Shown: positions 34,120 through 42,867 of the stretch, in pieces | Layout: the number at the start of each line of letters is the position of its first letter | Position numbering within the stretch: the first letter of the stretch is position 1 | NCBI GenBank assembly: GCA_020634245.1 | Contig: JACKCC010000007.1 | Location: 124,001-188,000, forward strand | Direction of reading: 5' to 3' | Source of the DNA: Ardenticatenaceae bacterium | Lineage (GTDB): Bacteria; Chloroflexota; Anaerolineae; Promineifilales; Promineifilaceae | DNA: 64,000 nt | Translations under genes and position numbers: made by a program | The notes under the pieces: generated by a model | Seen by the model: only the letters and a program-made list of their open reading frames with translations | Told to the model about the DNA's origin: nothing | The model's database searches: none

Positions 34120-35091
34120 ATGACAAATACACAAAACAAGCGCAGTTTCGGCAGCCGGATTTGGTGGATTTTCCGAACCGTTTTTATTTCCCTGCTGCTC
34201 ATCGTCATTTTGGGCGGGATTGGCTGGGCCGTTTACTATGGCACAACCGAATTGCAGCGCAATTTTAACAGCCTGAGTGACCGCATTGACGCCAACAAGC
34301 AGCGCGTCGAACTGTTGAACGGCGAAGTAATGGCCTTAAAAACCGAAGATGCCGCCGGTCAAATTGCGGCACTGCAAGCCAGGATTACTGATCTGGAAAA
34401 CCAGTTGGCCGCACTGGAAGAAACCGGCATGGCCGAACTGACCCGCCAGTCGGATTTGCTGAACACACTGGAAACAGGGCTGGCAGCAGCAGCCACCAGC
34501 GAAGAAACGGCCGTACTCAACGACGCAGTCGCCGCTTTACAAAATGATATTAATGACAGCAACGGCCGTATCGACAATCTAGGTGGCGAACTCGACGATG
34601 TGCGCGCCGCCGCCGACCAGGCCAACGCCGCCGCCGATGCCGCCATCTCCGACACCGAACTGGCCCACATGCGCCAGACGGTCGCCCTCTTTCAGTTATG
34701 GGAACATATCGCCCGCGCCCGGCTCCATCTGGCCGAAGACAATGTCGGGTTGGCTACTGATGAAGCAGGCAATACGCTGCGGCTGATGGACTTGATTCTG
34801 GCCGCCGCTGCTGAAGAGGACGTTCCAGCCCTGGAATTAATACAGACCCGGCTGTCGCTGGCCGTTAACGATTTGCCCGACGACCCGGCAACGGCCGTAC
34901 TCGACCTGGAAAACGCCTGGGGTCAACTGGACGCCTTCCTGACCACCCGCCTTTACCCCGATGTGGATGTAGAAGCTGTGTTGGGAGCAACGGCCGTAGA
35001 TGAAACCCAGGCGACAGCAACCGAAGAAACCACAACAGCAACGCCAGAAGCCACAACAACGCCTACGGCAACAGCAACACCTTCCAGTTAA
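34120..35091 (+). CDS. Membrane-anchored coiled-coil protein
   Basis: 323 residues. A basic N-terminus and one membrane helix (TVFISLLLIVILGGIGWAVY, about 20-41) precede a long coiled coil (45-190, rich in LxxxLxxxI heptads). A helical segment HMRQTVALFQLWEHIARARLHLAEDN and a Thr-rich tail follow. It has no catalytic motif. Its architecture mirrors the C-terminal half of the preceding protein, so the two may form a hetero-oligomeric rod outside the membrane. The function is not known to me. Confidence 0.75.
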   Translation: MTNTQNKRSFGSRIWWIFRTVFISLLLIVILGGIGWAVYYGTTELQRNFNSLSDRIDANKQRVELLNGEVMALKTEDAAGQIAALQARITDLENQLAALEETGMAELTRQSDLLNTLETGLAAAATSEETAVLNDAVAALQNDINDSNGRIDNLGGELDDVRAAADQANAAADAAISDTELAHMRQTVALFQLWEHIARARLHLAEDNVGLATDEAGNTLRLMDLILAAAAEEDVPALELIQTRLSLAVNDLPDDPATAVLDLENAWGQLDAFLTTRLYPDVDVEAVLGATAVDETQATATEETTTATPEATTTPTATATPSS

Positions 35092-35117
35092 TCTTCATAC
35101 TAATTTCGCAAATTATT

Positions 35118-35164
35118 AGACATCCGATTTCGGCGACCAAAGGTCGCTCCGAAATCGGATGTCT
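35118..35164 (+). terminator. Rho-independent terminator after the coiled-coil gene
   Basis: A 16-base arm (35118-35133) pairs perfectly with 35149-35164. CGACC/GGTCG extend the stem inward, giving about 21 pairs and a tiny loop. TTTATC follows. Confidence 0.88.
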
Positions 35165-35189
35165 TTATCAAAAGCCAGAGAGGAATTCA

Positions 35190-36311
35190 ATGAAAGGCAA
35201 ACCTGTTATCACGCCTGTACATTTGACAGCAACTTATGATTTCGACTCATCAGACGACCTCATCGACGTCGTGCAAAATCACAGCGGTTACATCTATTCC
35301 CGCTGGGATAATCCCTCCGTCGTTGCCGTAGAGGCAGCGCTGGCCAAATTGGAAGGCTACGAACATGCTCTCGGATTCAGTTCGGGAATGGCAGCAATTA
35401 CAACGGCCGTATTGGCCAACATTGCCACCGGCAGCCGCATCGTTGCCACCCGGCAAATTTACGGCGGCACCTTTGAATTCTTCAACGACGTCCTGCCCAA
35501 ATTACACGTCGAGGCCGTGTTCGTCAACTGCTGGGATACCGACAAACTGCGGCAAGAAATCAGCCAGGGCTGTGACATTTTCTACCTGGAATCCCCCACC
35601 AACCCCATGCTGCGCGTCGTGGACATCGCGCCGTTAGTTCAGGCCGGTCATGCTCAGGGAGCCGTCGTCATGCTCGATTCGACCTTCGCTTCGCCGGTCA
35701 ATCAGCATCCGGCTAATTGGGATGTAGATGTGGTCATTCACAGCGGCACCAAATACATCGGCGGCCATCACGACATCACTGCCGGATTTGTCTGCTGCAA
35801 TCAAGCCCAATACGAGAGAATCTGGGATTATCGTAAGATTTTGGGCGGCGTGATGGATCCGATGACCGCTTTTCTAGCCCAGCGCGGTCTGCAAACGCTA
35901 GATTTGCGCCTGGGCCGGCAAAACGAAAATGCGCAGAAAGTCGCTGAATTTTTGGCTGTCCACCCCAAAGTTAAATCGGTCAACTATCCGGGACTAACCG
36001 ACCATCCCGACTACGCCATCGCCCGGCGGCAGATGGCCGGGTTTGGCGGGATGCTCAGCTTTGAAGTAGACGCCGATTTTGAGCAGACAAAATTATTCAT
36101 GGACAGTTTGAAGAAGATTAAGCTGGCCACCAGCCTGGGAGGCGTTACCAGTCTGGCCAACCAGCCCATCACCAACACCCATGTCGGCCTCAGCCCGGAA
36201 AACCGGGCCAAAGCGGGGGTCAGTGAAAGTTTAGTACGACTGTCGGTGGGGATTGAGGATGTACGCTTGCTGATCGAGGACTTGGAGCAGGCGTTAACGG
36301 CCGTAGCCTAG
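35190..36311 (+). CDS. Trans-sulfuration-type PLP enzyme (Cys/Met metabolism family)
   Basis: 373 residues. PLP sites are seen: YSRWDNPSVVAVEAALAKLE, GFSSGMAAITTAV (phosphate loop), DSTFASPVNQHP (Asp163) and HSGTKYIGGH with the Schiff-base Lys188. The family includes cystathionine gamma-synthase, gamma- and beta-lyases, methionine gamma-lyase and O-acetylhomoserine sulfhydrylase. Sequence alone does not separate them. No sulfur-assimilation gene is adjacent. A good Shine-Dalgarno (AGAGAGGAA) precedes the ATG. A small lipoprotein gene follows in the same direction. Confidence 0.93.
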   Translation: MKGKPVITPVHLTATYDFDSSDDLIDVVQNHSGYIYSRWDNPSVVAVEAALAKLEGYEHALGFSSGMAAITTAVLANIATGSRIVATRQIYGGTFEFFNDVLPKLHVEAVFVNCWDTDKLRQEISQGCDIFYLESPTNPMLRVVDIAPLVQAGHAQGAVVMLDSTFASPVNQHPANWDVDVVIHSGTKYIGGHHDITAGFVCCNQAQYERIWDYRKILGGVMDPMTAFLAQRGLQTLDLRLGRQNENAQKVAEFLAVHPKVKSVNYPGLTDHPDYAIARRQMAGFGGMLSFEVDADFEQTKLFMDSLKKIKLATSLGGVTSLANQPITNTHVGLSPENRAKAGVSESLVRLSVGIEDVRLLIEDLEQALTAVA

Positions 36312-36330
36312 CAGCTTGTCGGAAGAAAAG

Positions 36331-36876
36331 ATGAAATTAAATCTAAATCCTGTTTACCACGCGTTTTGGGGGCTACTGATTTTGGGATTGGCTGCCTGCC
36401 AAACGGCCGCTTCCCCCCTGACTGATTCTGAGAAAACGGCCGTTTACGGCACCGCCATACAGCAAGTCATCACAGTTGACGATACTTTTGGCGGCACGCT
36501 GAATCCACCCGTCGTCTACATCATTAACCAGACGGATGACAGCGTTGGCGATCCGGATACCGAACAACTGCCACCCGAAATGCTGTCACCGCAGATGCAA
36601 AACGAAATCACAGCGTCATTGAGCAATTTAGAGGCAAAGGTAGTATGGGTAAATGGCCGTGCTGACGTTACCATCGACCCCGGCTCTGGTGCGCTGGTTG
36701 ATGAAGGCGTGCTGGTCACTCTGGGCAATATCCACCCGCAAGAAGATGGCTCACTGCTGCTGCCGACCAGCATTTACATTGCTGGACTGGCAGCAGGCGG
36801 CCAAACTTACATTTTGGAACGCGTCAATGGCCAATGGGAAATTACCGGCACAACCGGTGTCCGGTGGATAAGCTAG
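36331..36876 (+). CDS. Small lipoprotein of unknown function
   Basis: 181 residues from the ATG at 36331, which has GGAAG upstream. A TTG 15 bases earlier is less likely. Lipobox LGLAAC places the lipidated Cys near 23. The mature part is about 155 residues, rich in beta strands (PPVVYIINQTDDSVGDPDTE, VVWVNGRADVTIDPGSGALV, GQTYILERVNGQWEITGTTG). The final W-E-I-T-G-T-x-G-V resembles the last strand of NTF2-like or DUF-type domains, but I do not assign a family. Confidence 0.75.
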   Translation: MKLNLNPVYHAFWGLLILGLAACQTAASPLTDSEKTAVYGTAIQQVITVDDTFGGTLNPPVVYIINQTDDSVGDPDTEQLPPEMLSPQMQNEITASLSNLEAKVVWVNGRADVTIDPGSGALVDEGVLVTLGNIHPQEDGSLLLPTSIYIAGLAAGGQTYILERVNGQWEITGTTGVRWIS

Positions 36877-36972
36877 TGCAGTTGGAAGAAGAAACAGTTG
36901 CTCCAGTCTTATAGATATCATGCACGGCTGTTTCCACCCGGCCGTAGAAAGAGATTTGCCTGAAGCCTCCCC

Positions 36973-37725
36973 CTATTTACGCTTTTCCCGCGCATCATAC
37001 AAAATGGTGTGATGTACGGCCGTTTCATCCGCCTTATTATCAAAATAGAGATAAACGGTGCGTAGTTTCGATTCGCGGTTCTCGTCTTCTACGCCCTGAT
37101 ACAGATCGCGCAGGCTCAACTGCTCTTGCCCCCAAACGGAATAAAAAGTAACAGCCAGAACAGGCAGCGGCATCAGACCGCAAATCAACCAGCCAGTTTG
37201 TAAGTTTTGCAAGTTGGTGCTGTTGAAAAACTGATAGAGGAACCGGCCCGGTTCCGGCTGAACCATCACGGTATGGTCGCCCAGGGGAACCTGCCAATAT
37301 TCAGCCGGTTTGAGCAGAATTTGCTCCTCACGATCGGCGACGCCAAAGATGCCAGAGGCTTTAAGCAGGATGTGCTGGTTGGGCGAGATAGGATAGAGAG
37401 GTGTACCATCTGCTCTGAGCACTTCGTCTTTGCTCAATGTAGACTGCGCTGAAACGGCCGTTTCCCCGGCCACAAATCGTTTATACCCCACACGCCTCGC
37501 CCGCCAATACAGCCATAAAACCCACAACCCCAAGAACAGCGCCAATCCCAAAATGGGCACACTCCGGTTTTGCCGCCAGGCGATTACCAGCGGCACAAAA
37601 GCCAATAATTTCACCCAGGTACTCAAACGAAAAATAAAAAAATGTTGGCGGGACCAATAAGTAAAACCATAAACCAGGCCCAGCCAACGATAATAAAGGC
37701 ATTTGTGAAGCGGAAAGTTTTGCAT
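36973..37725 (-). CDS. Integral membrane protein of unknown function
   Basis: 250 residues. Three probable membrane helices: LSTWVKLLAFVPLVIAW with ILGLALFLGLWVLWLYW near the N-terminus, and LICGLMPLPVLAVTFYSVWG near 195-215. Between them lies a soluble beta-rich region (about 85-185). The end YLYFDNKADETAVHHTILYD suggests a soluble strand pair. No motif identifies it. It is divergent from the GHKL ATPase gene, with 83 bases between their starts. Confidence 0.65.
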   Translation of the reverse strand: MQNFPLHKCLYYRWLGLVYGFTYWSRQHFFIFRLSTWVKLLAFVPLVIAWRQNRSVPILGLALFLGLWVLWLYWRARRVGYKRFVAGETAVSAQSTLSKDEVLRADGTPLYPISPNQHILLKASGIFGVADREEQILLKPAEYWQVPLGDHTVMVQPEPGRFLYQFFNSTNLQNLQTGWLICGLMPLPVLAVTFYSVWGQEQLSLRDLYQGVEDENRESKLRTVYLYFDNKADETAVHHTILYDAREKRK

Positions 37726-37808
37726 GCCGCTATTTTATAACAGGATTTCAGATACTGCGTACTTTCAGTGTATCATTGTCTTATATGCAGCAGCAATAAA
37801 GGATGCCC

Positions 37809-40800
37809 ATGAGCAGTGAACAGTTCATCTACAAACCCCAAGACGTCAATTATCTGGGCTTTTTGGAAGCCCAGCTGCGCGATCTGGGCGGCATCGCCAC
37901 CCTGACCTACGAACTGATTCAAAACGGAGATGATGCCCTTGGTGATAAATCGGCAACGACGCTCGCATTTAGCGTGACCGATGAAGCACTCATCGTCGAA
38001 AACGACGGCATCTTCCGTCTGATTGATTTTGAACGGCTGCAAAATATCGCCAGTGGGGGCAAAAGAGCCGAAAGCGGCGTCACCGGTGCATTTGGATTGG
38101 GCTTCATCGCTGTTTATCAGGTCACCGATGCACCGGAAATCTTTTCTAACGGCCGTCATTGGATCATCCGTCCCGACGCCCCCGCTGAACAGCGTATTCA
38201 AGAACGCCAGGTGGAAACCAGCGGTACTCGCTTCCGACTGCCCTGGGCGTTTAACGGCCGTTCCCCCGTCCGCCGCGCCCTCAACCTGGAAGCCATCCAC
38301 CCCGACCAGCTAGACGATTTCGCGGCAGAAATGGCCGCCGCCATTGAACAAGCCGCCCTTTTTTTGCAGCGGTTGCAGCGATTGGAAGTGTGGCGAAACG
38401 GTCGTCTCCTCAAACGAATTGAGCGCACTACCGCAGGCAGCCAACTCATCCTGCGTGATGAAATCGGCCAGGAGACCATCTGGCTGCTGCTGAACGGCGA
38501 GTTTGCCGCCGAACCACTGCGCGACCGCTACCCCTGGCAAATCGAAGCTAAGCGGCACAACCGCGTGCAGATGGCGCTGCCAACGGCTCCACTGAGTCAA
38601 CCGGGGCGGCTGTACGCTGTCCTGCCTACCGATTCGACCACGCCGCTACCTTTCCCCATCAACGCCGACTTTTTCCCCACCATCGACCGCAAACGCATTC
38701 ACTTTGGCAGTGGCTACCAGGCTGAATGGAACCAGGCCGCCATTCAAGGCGCCGCCAACCTCCTGGCCCATGATTTCGACGAGCTGCCAGCCCAATTAGG
38801 CCCAGCCGGCCTATGGCATCTGCTGCAAAAATTGGCCGATACGCATCATCTGGCCGAACGGGGCGAGTTACCGGCCGTTTTTACCGCTTTTTGGGAAACC
38901 ACTGCCCCACTTTTGCCAGCCAAACCAATCCTTTTCACCGTGCAAAATCAATGGGTGCTGCCAGCTGAAGGGCGACTGTTGGGACGTGTAGGGGAAGATG
39001 AAAAAACCATCACCCTCCTGACCGCCCTGGGCATCCCCATCATCCACCCCGACCTCATTCCGTACCAAAATTTTATGCGGCAGCCAGAAATCGCTACACC
39101 ACCCCTGACCGCCACCGACATCGCCGCCGCACTCATCCAGGCCGGTCTCAATAAGCCCACGCCGTTGTACGAGGCTCCGCCTTTTTTACGCCGCCTGGAA
39201 GATTGGCAGACCCTTTGGGTTCTGCTGGACGGCCTGCTCAACCGGCTGCACCACCCGGCCGAAAAAGAAACCGCCCTGGCCGCATTGGCTCCCTGCGCTC
39301 TTGCCCTGACCCAGACGACGACCCTGACCCGCCTTAACCGGACCTACCGCAGCCAGCCAGAAGCCCAGCTTCTCTTTCCCGATGTGGATTGGCTCCACGA
39401 CAGTATCACGGCCGACCAGTTTCCCGGCCACGCCGTGTCCTGCTTTGGCGTGCGTCAGGCCGTCGAACGGCTGGCCGAGATGCCGCCTGACCAGTTGGAG
39501 CAGGAATGGCGGTTGGGGCGGCTCGATTTAGCGGCGCTGTTCCGCTGGTTCGAATCTCAGCCAATTGAAATTTTCGCCGATGATCCGGCTTTGCAGCGCG
39601 ACATTTGCCGGCTGCCGCTTGGCCCGGTTGGAGGGGAGTTACGGCCGTTAGCCCATCTCTACATCCCCGGCGGCTTTACCGACCCTCTACAACTTGCCGG
39701 ATTGGTTGACGTGGCCGCACTGAGCGGCCGCCCGCAGTTTTTGCGCGATTTAGGCGTGCGCGAACTCGATTTTGACACCTACGTCCGCACCGAAATCCCC
39801 CGCGTCATGGCCCGGCACCCCGATTTACCCTCCGACGCCCGCCACCGGCTGGTACAACTTCTGGCACAGCGGCTGGGCGAAATCCGCGACGATGAGGATC
39901 TACAAGACCAGTTAAGCCGCCTGCCGTTAGTCGCCTGCCTGGATGGCTCGTTCCGCCCGGCTAATGAGGTCTACGCCACGCGGGATGTGATGGCGCTGTT
40001 GGGCGAACGCGTCCATATTGCCGAACCGGCGGCCAGCCAATCAATTCGAGCGCTGCACCGCTGGCTGGGCGTGCGCGACGAGCCAGCCGCCGAAGACATT
40101 GTGCAGTCGTTGGCCGCTATCAGCCGCCAATGGCCAGACCGTCCATTGGACAGGCCGACCCAGAATGTCGTCCGCCAATCGTTGGCGTATCTGAACACGG
40201 GTCTGGCTCAAGAGAAAATCAACCCGCAGGCACTGACTCCGCTGCACGATCTGAACGTTATTCCTAATCAGCACCACATTCTGACCAGACCCGCCCATTT
40301 GCTGCAAGCCGACCAGCCTGATTTAGCCGCCCAATTCGAGGGGATTGAGTCCTGTTTACTGCCGCCGGGCGATGATTGGGGTGCGATAACGGCCGTTTTC
40401 GGTATACGGCCGTTGTCGCAAGTCGTCGCGCTGCAAATCGTCACCACCGGGGAAATCACCGATCCGGCACGGCGGAAACAAATCACCAGCCGCCTTCCCT
40501 TAATTCAGCGTCTCTTGCAAGCCGAAGGAGTGGCTGGCCAGGCGGCTGCTTTTTTAGGCCATCTGCACGTCGTCAAAACGGCTCATCTACACGTTCAATA
40601 CCGATTATCCATCGGCGACAAAACGCTGCTAACGCCACCGGAAACCGTTCTGGTGAAATTGGACAGCAGTGCCAACGTGTTGTACGTATCGGATGAACTC
40701 GACAATTTCCCGTGGACGGCCGTTGCCCGCGAACTGGCTCTGGCTGTGAAACCCGGTCAGCCGGTTGGTGGATTGGCAATGGGAATACGGGCTGTGTTAA

Positions 40801-40856
40801 CGGCCGTTACCCCCGCCGAAGCCGCCCAAATTCTCGATGAGTTGGGCTGCCCCTAA
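37809..40856 (+). CDS. Sacsin-like GHKL (HSP90-type) ATPase, 1015 residues
   Basis: The N-terminal 120 residues form a GHKL ATPase site. The N-box is LTYELIQNGDDAL (Glu35, Asn39, Asp41/42), followed by IVENDGIF (Asp66-Gly) and GVTGAFGLGFIAVYQ (GxxGxG 93-98). This matches sacsin and similar large prokaryotic proteins rather than histidine kinases or MutL. The remaining 890 residues are helical/alpha-beta, with no membrane segment and no nuclease motif that I can see. Bacterial sacsin-like ATPases are uncharacterised; some are found in defence islands. The ATG at 37803 has its AAAGGA touching the codon, so the in-frame ATG at 37809 is preferred. The kinase gene follows after 27 bases. Confidence 0.82.
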   Translation: MSSEQFIYKPQDVNYLGFLEAQLRDLGGIATLTYELIQNGDDALGDKSATTLAFSVTDEALIVENDGIFRLIDFERLQNIASGGKRAESGVTGAFGLGFIAVYQVTDAPEIFSNGRHWIIRPDAPAEQRIQERQVETSGTRFRLPWAFNGRSPVRRALNLEAIHPDQLDDFAAEMAAAIEQAALFLQRLQRLEVWRNGRLLKRIERTTAGSQLILRDEIGQETIWLLLNGEFAAEPLRDRYPWQIEAKRHNRVQMALPTAPLSQPGRLYAVLPTDSTTPLPFPINADFFPTIDRKRIHFGSGYQAEWNQAAIQGAANLLAHDFDELPAQLGPAGLWHLLQKLADTHHLAERGELPAVFTAFWETTAPLLPAKPILFTVQNQWVLPAEGRLLGRVGEDEKTITLLTALGIPIIHPDLIPYQNFMRQPEIATPPLTATDIAAALIQAGLNKPTPLYEAPPFLRRLEDWQTLWVLLDGLLNRLHHPAEKETALAALAPCALALTQTTTLTRLNRTYRSQPEAQLLFPDVDWLHDSITADQFPGHAVSCFGVRQAVERLAEMPPDQLEQEWRLGRLDLAALFRWFESQPIEIFADDPALQRDICRLPLGPVGGELRPLAHLYIPGGFTDPLQLAGLVDVAALSGRPQFLRDLGVRELDFDTYVRTEIPRVMARHPDLPSDARHRLVQLLAQRLGEIRDDEDLQDQLSRLPLVACLDGSFRPANEVYATRDVMALLGERVHIAEPAASQSIRALHRWLGVRDEPAAEDIVQSLAAISRQWPDRPLDRPTQNVVRQSLAYLNTGLAQEKINPQALTPLHDLNVIPNQHHILTRPAHLLQADQPDLAAQFEGIESCLLPPGDDWGAITAVFGIRPLSQVVALQIVTTGEITDPARRKQITSRLPLIQRLLQAEGVAGQAAAFLGHLHVVKTAHLHVQYRLSIGDKTLLTPPETVLVKLDSSANVLYVSDELDNFPWTAVARELALAVKPGQPVGGLAMGIRAVLTAVTPAEAAQILDELGCP

Positions 40857-40883
40857 ACTCGCCATAAAGATGGACACGATTCA

Positions 40884-41798
40884 ATGACAACAACCATTCC
40901 CGATAAATTTGCCCAGACAATCCGTGAAGGTTACGGCGACAAGGGCGCCGTCTGGCTGGAGAACCTGCCCAGCCTCATCGCCAACTACGAAGAACGCTGG
41001 TCGTTGACCGTTCGGCCGCCGTTTGCCAATTTGTCTTACAACTACGCCGCGCCGGCTGTGTTGGCCGATGGCACGGAATGCGTCCTCAAACTCGGCGTTG
41101 TCAATCCAGAGCTGTTGTGCGAGATAGAAGCATTGCGGTTATACGATGGTCACGGCATCGTCAAACTGCTTCAGGCCGATCCGGAGGCGGGCATATTGTT
41201 GTTGGAACACCTGCATCCCGGCATTCCCCTGCGCATGGTGGCCGAAGACGAGGCGGCTACCGCGATTGCCGCCCAGGTCATGCAGCAGTTGTGGCAGCCG
41301 GTTTTAACCAATTATCCCTTCCCCACGGTTGCAGATTGGGCCAGGGGGATGGAACGGCTGCGGCGGGAATTTGACGGCGGTACAGGGCCATTTCCTAAAA
41401 GATTAGTCAAAACAGCCGAATCCCTCTTTGCCGAGCTTTTGCCCAGCCAGGCCGAGCCGGTTTTACTGCACGGCGATTTGCATCATTGGAACATTTTGCG
41501 GGCCACGCGCCACCCCTGGCTGGCACTGGATCCCAAAGGCGTTGTGGGCGAACCGGCCTACGAAGTGGGCGCCTGGCTGCGCAATCCGGTAGACGTCCTG
41601 GCCGATTGGTCGGAGCTATCCAGTATCCAGGCCCGGCGTATTGATCAGTTTGCCGAAATGTTGGGCTTTGACCGGCAACGGCTCATCGGCTGGGGCATTG
41701 CCCAGGCAGTGCTGTCGGCCTGGTGGTCATATGAAGATCACGGATATGGTTGGGACACGGCCATTTTCTGTGCCGAATCGCTGCTGGAGCTGTTGTGA
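40884..41798 (+). CDS. APH(6)/hydroxyurea-kinase-like phosphotransferase
   Basis: 304 residues with the aminoglycoside-phosphotransferase kinase fold. VLKLGVVNPELLCEIEALRL holds the ATP-binding Lys and Glu, VLLHGDLHHWNIL (196-203) is the Brenner motif with catalytic Asp198, and LALDPKGVVGEPAYEVGAWL holds Asp216 for Mg2+. The DPKGxxGEPAYExGAWLRNP block is characteristic of streptomycin 6-kinases and hydroxyurea phosphotransferases (PF04655). It may inactivate an antibiotic, or its substrate may be an endogenous metabolite. It probably shares a transcript with the GHKL ATPase. Confidence 0.88.
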   Translation: MTTTIPDKFAQTIREGYGDKGAVWLENLPSLIANYEERWSLTVRPPFANLSYNYAAPAVLADGTECVLKLGVVNPELLCEIEALRLYDGHGIVKLLQADPEAGILLLEHLHPGIPLRMVAEDEAATAIAAQVMQQLWQPVLTNYPFPTVADWARGMERLRREFDGGTGPFPKRLVKTAESLFAELLPSQAEPVLLHGDLHHWNILRATRHPWLALDPKGVVGEPAYEVGAWLRNPVDVLADWSELSSIQARRIDQFAEMLGFDRQRLIGWGIAQAVLSAWWSYEDHGYGWDTAIFCAESLLELL

Positions 41799-41807
41799 GT
41801 AAGGAGC

Positions 41808-41863
41808 GCCAGGCACGGGGCTAACGGCCTTAATCGACTAAAATCTCGCGCCTCGTGCCTGGC
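41808..41863. repeat. Intergenic inverted repeat (GCCAGGCACG)
   Basis: GCCAGGCACG (41808-41817) and CGTGCCTGGC (41854-41863) pair perfectly, with GCGC words on both sides. It lies just past the kinase stop and 60 bases before pheA. It is a likely 3' hairpin of the GHKL-kinase unit. Confidence 0.7.
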
Positions 41864-41924
41864 ACTTCGCGATATTTGACGGCCGTTTCCATGTGGGTTA
41901 AAAACTGGCTATGGAGGACTGGAC

Positions 41925-42755
41925 ATGAGTGAAATCATCGTCGCTTTTCAAGGTGAGCCGGGCGCCTACTCCGAGCAAGCCGTCCGAGAGTATTTTGGTA
42001 CGGCCGTGACCGCCTTGGCCTGCCGCAGCTTTAGTGAAATTTTTACGGCCGTAGAAGACAATCGGGCCACCTTCGGCATGTTACCCGTCGAAAATTCCCT
42101 GGCCGGGACCGTCATCCCCGCCTACGATTTGCTCATCGATCACGATTTGCGCGTCCAGGCCGAAGCCATCGTGCGCGTTGAACACTGCCTGATGGCCCCA
42201 GCCGGAACTGCGCCAGGCGACATCAAACGAGTCAAATCACACCATCAAGCCCTGGCCCAATGCGAGCAAAATTTGAAACGCATGGGCATCACACCTGTCG
42301 AATATTACGACACCGCCGGAGCCGCCCGCGATTTAGCGGCCAACCCGGAACCGGGAACGGCCGCTATCGCCAGCGAATTGGCCGCGCAAACCTACGGCCT
42401 GGAAATTTTAGCCCGCAACGTAGAAGATTTAGATTTCAACTACACCCGCTTTTTCGTTTTGGGGCGCGGTGAGCCGGAACGCTCGGATCCCAGCAAAACC
42501 TCAATTATTTTCACCACGCGGCACGTGCCCGGCGCGCTGTATGCTGTCATGCGGGAACTGGCCGAGCGCAATATCAATCTGACCAAAATCGAATCCCGGC
42601 CGCGCCGTAATTTGCCCTGGCATTACCGCTTTTACGTCGATTTTGAAGGGCACGAAAATGACCCCCAGGTTCAAGCAGCGATGCTGGGCATTCTCAAACG
42701 GGCTTCATTTCTGAAAGTATTGGGTTCGTATCCGGCAGCGAAAATGCCCGAATAA
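41925..42755 (+). CDS. pheA: Prephenate dehydratase
   Basis: 276 residues, the size of a monofunctional enzyme. The PDT domain starts VAFQGEPGAYSEQAV and includes MLPVENSLAGTV. The catalytic TRF is in FNYTRFFVLG (174-176). A C-terminal ACT domain (192-270) with PGALYAVM and KIESRPRR binds phenylalanine for feedback inhibition. It converts prephenate to phenylpyruvate in phenylalanine synthesis. GGAGG lies upstream of the ATG. No other aromatic-pathway gene adjoins it. Confidence 0.97.
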   Translation: MSEIIVAFQGEPGAYSEQAVREYFGTAVTALACRSFSEIFTAVEDNRATFGMLPVENSLAGTVIPAYDLLIDHDLRVQAEAIVRVEHCLMAPAGTAPGDIKRVKSHHQALAQCEQNLKRMGITPVEYYDTAGAARDLAANPEPGTAAIASELAAQTYGLEILARNVEDLDFNYTRFFVLGRGEPERSDPSKTSIIFTTRHVPGALYAVMRELAERNINLTKIESRPRRNLPWHYRFYVDFEGHENDPQVQAAMLGILKRASFLKVLGSYPAAKMPE

Positions 42756-42806
42756 GTGTGTCAAGTGTCAGGCGTCAAGTATAATTAACGAGCAAGAGGA
42801 TTGAGC

Positions 42807-42837
42807 TAGAGCGAGAGGGAAGCATCCTCTCGCTCTA
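42807..42837. repeat. Hairpin of the GAGCTAGAG word family
   Basis: TAGAGCGAGAGG (42807-42818) and CCTCTCGCTCTA (42826-42837) are perfectly complementary with a 7-base loop. GAGCTAGAG overlaps its 5' arm. It matches words at 32751-32759 and 55201-55229/55254-55295. It lies between pheA and the epimerase gene. Confidence 0.8.
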
Positions 42838-42867
42838 CAATCTGGCTCCAGCTAAAAGGATAAAGTT

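Noticed and set aside
37809..41798. Calling the GHKL ATPase and kinase an established defence system
   Set aside because: I know of no described system with this exact pair, and no other defence gene lies next to it; kept only as a hypothesis.
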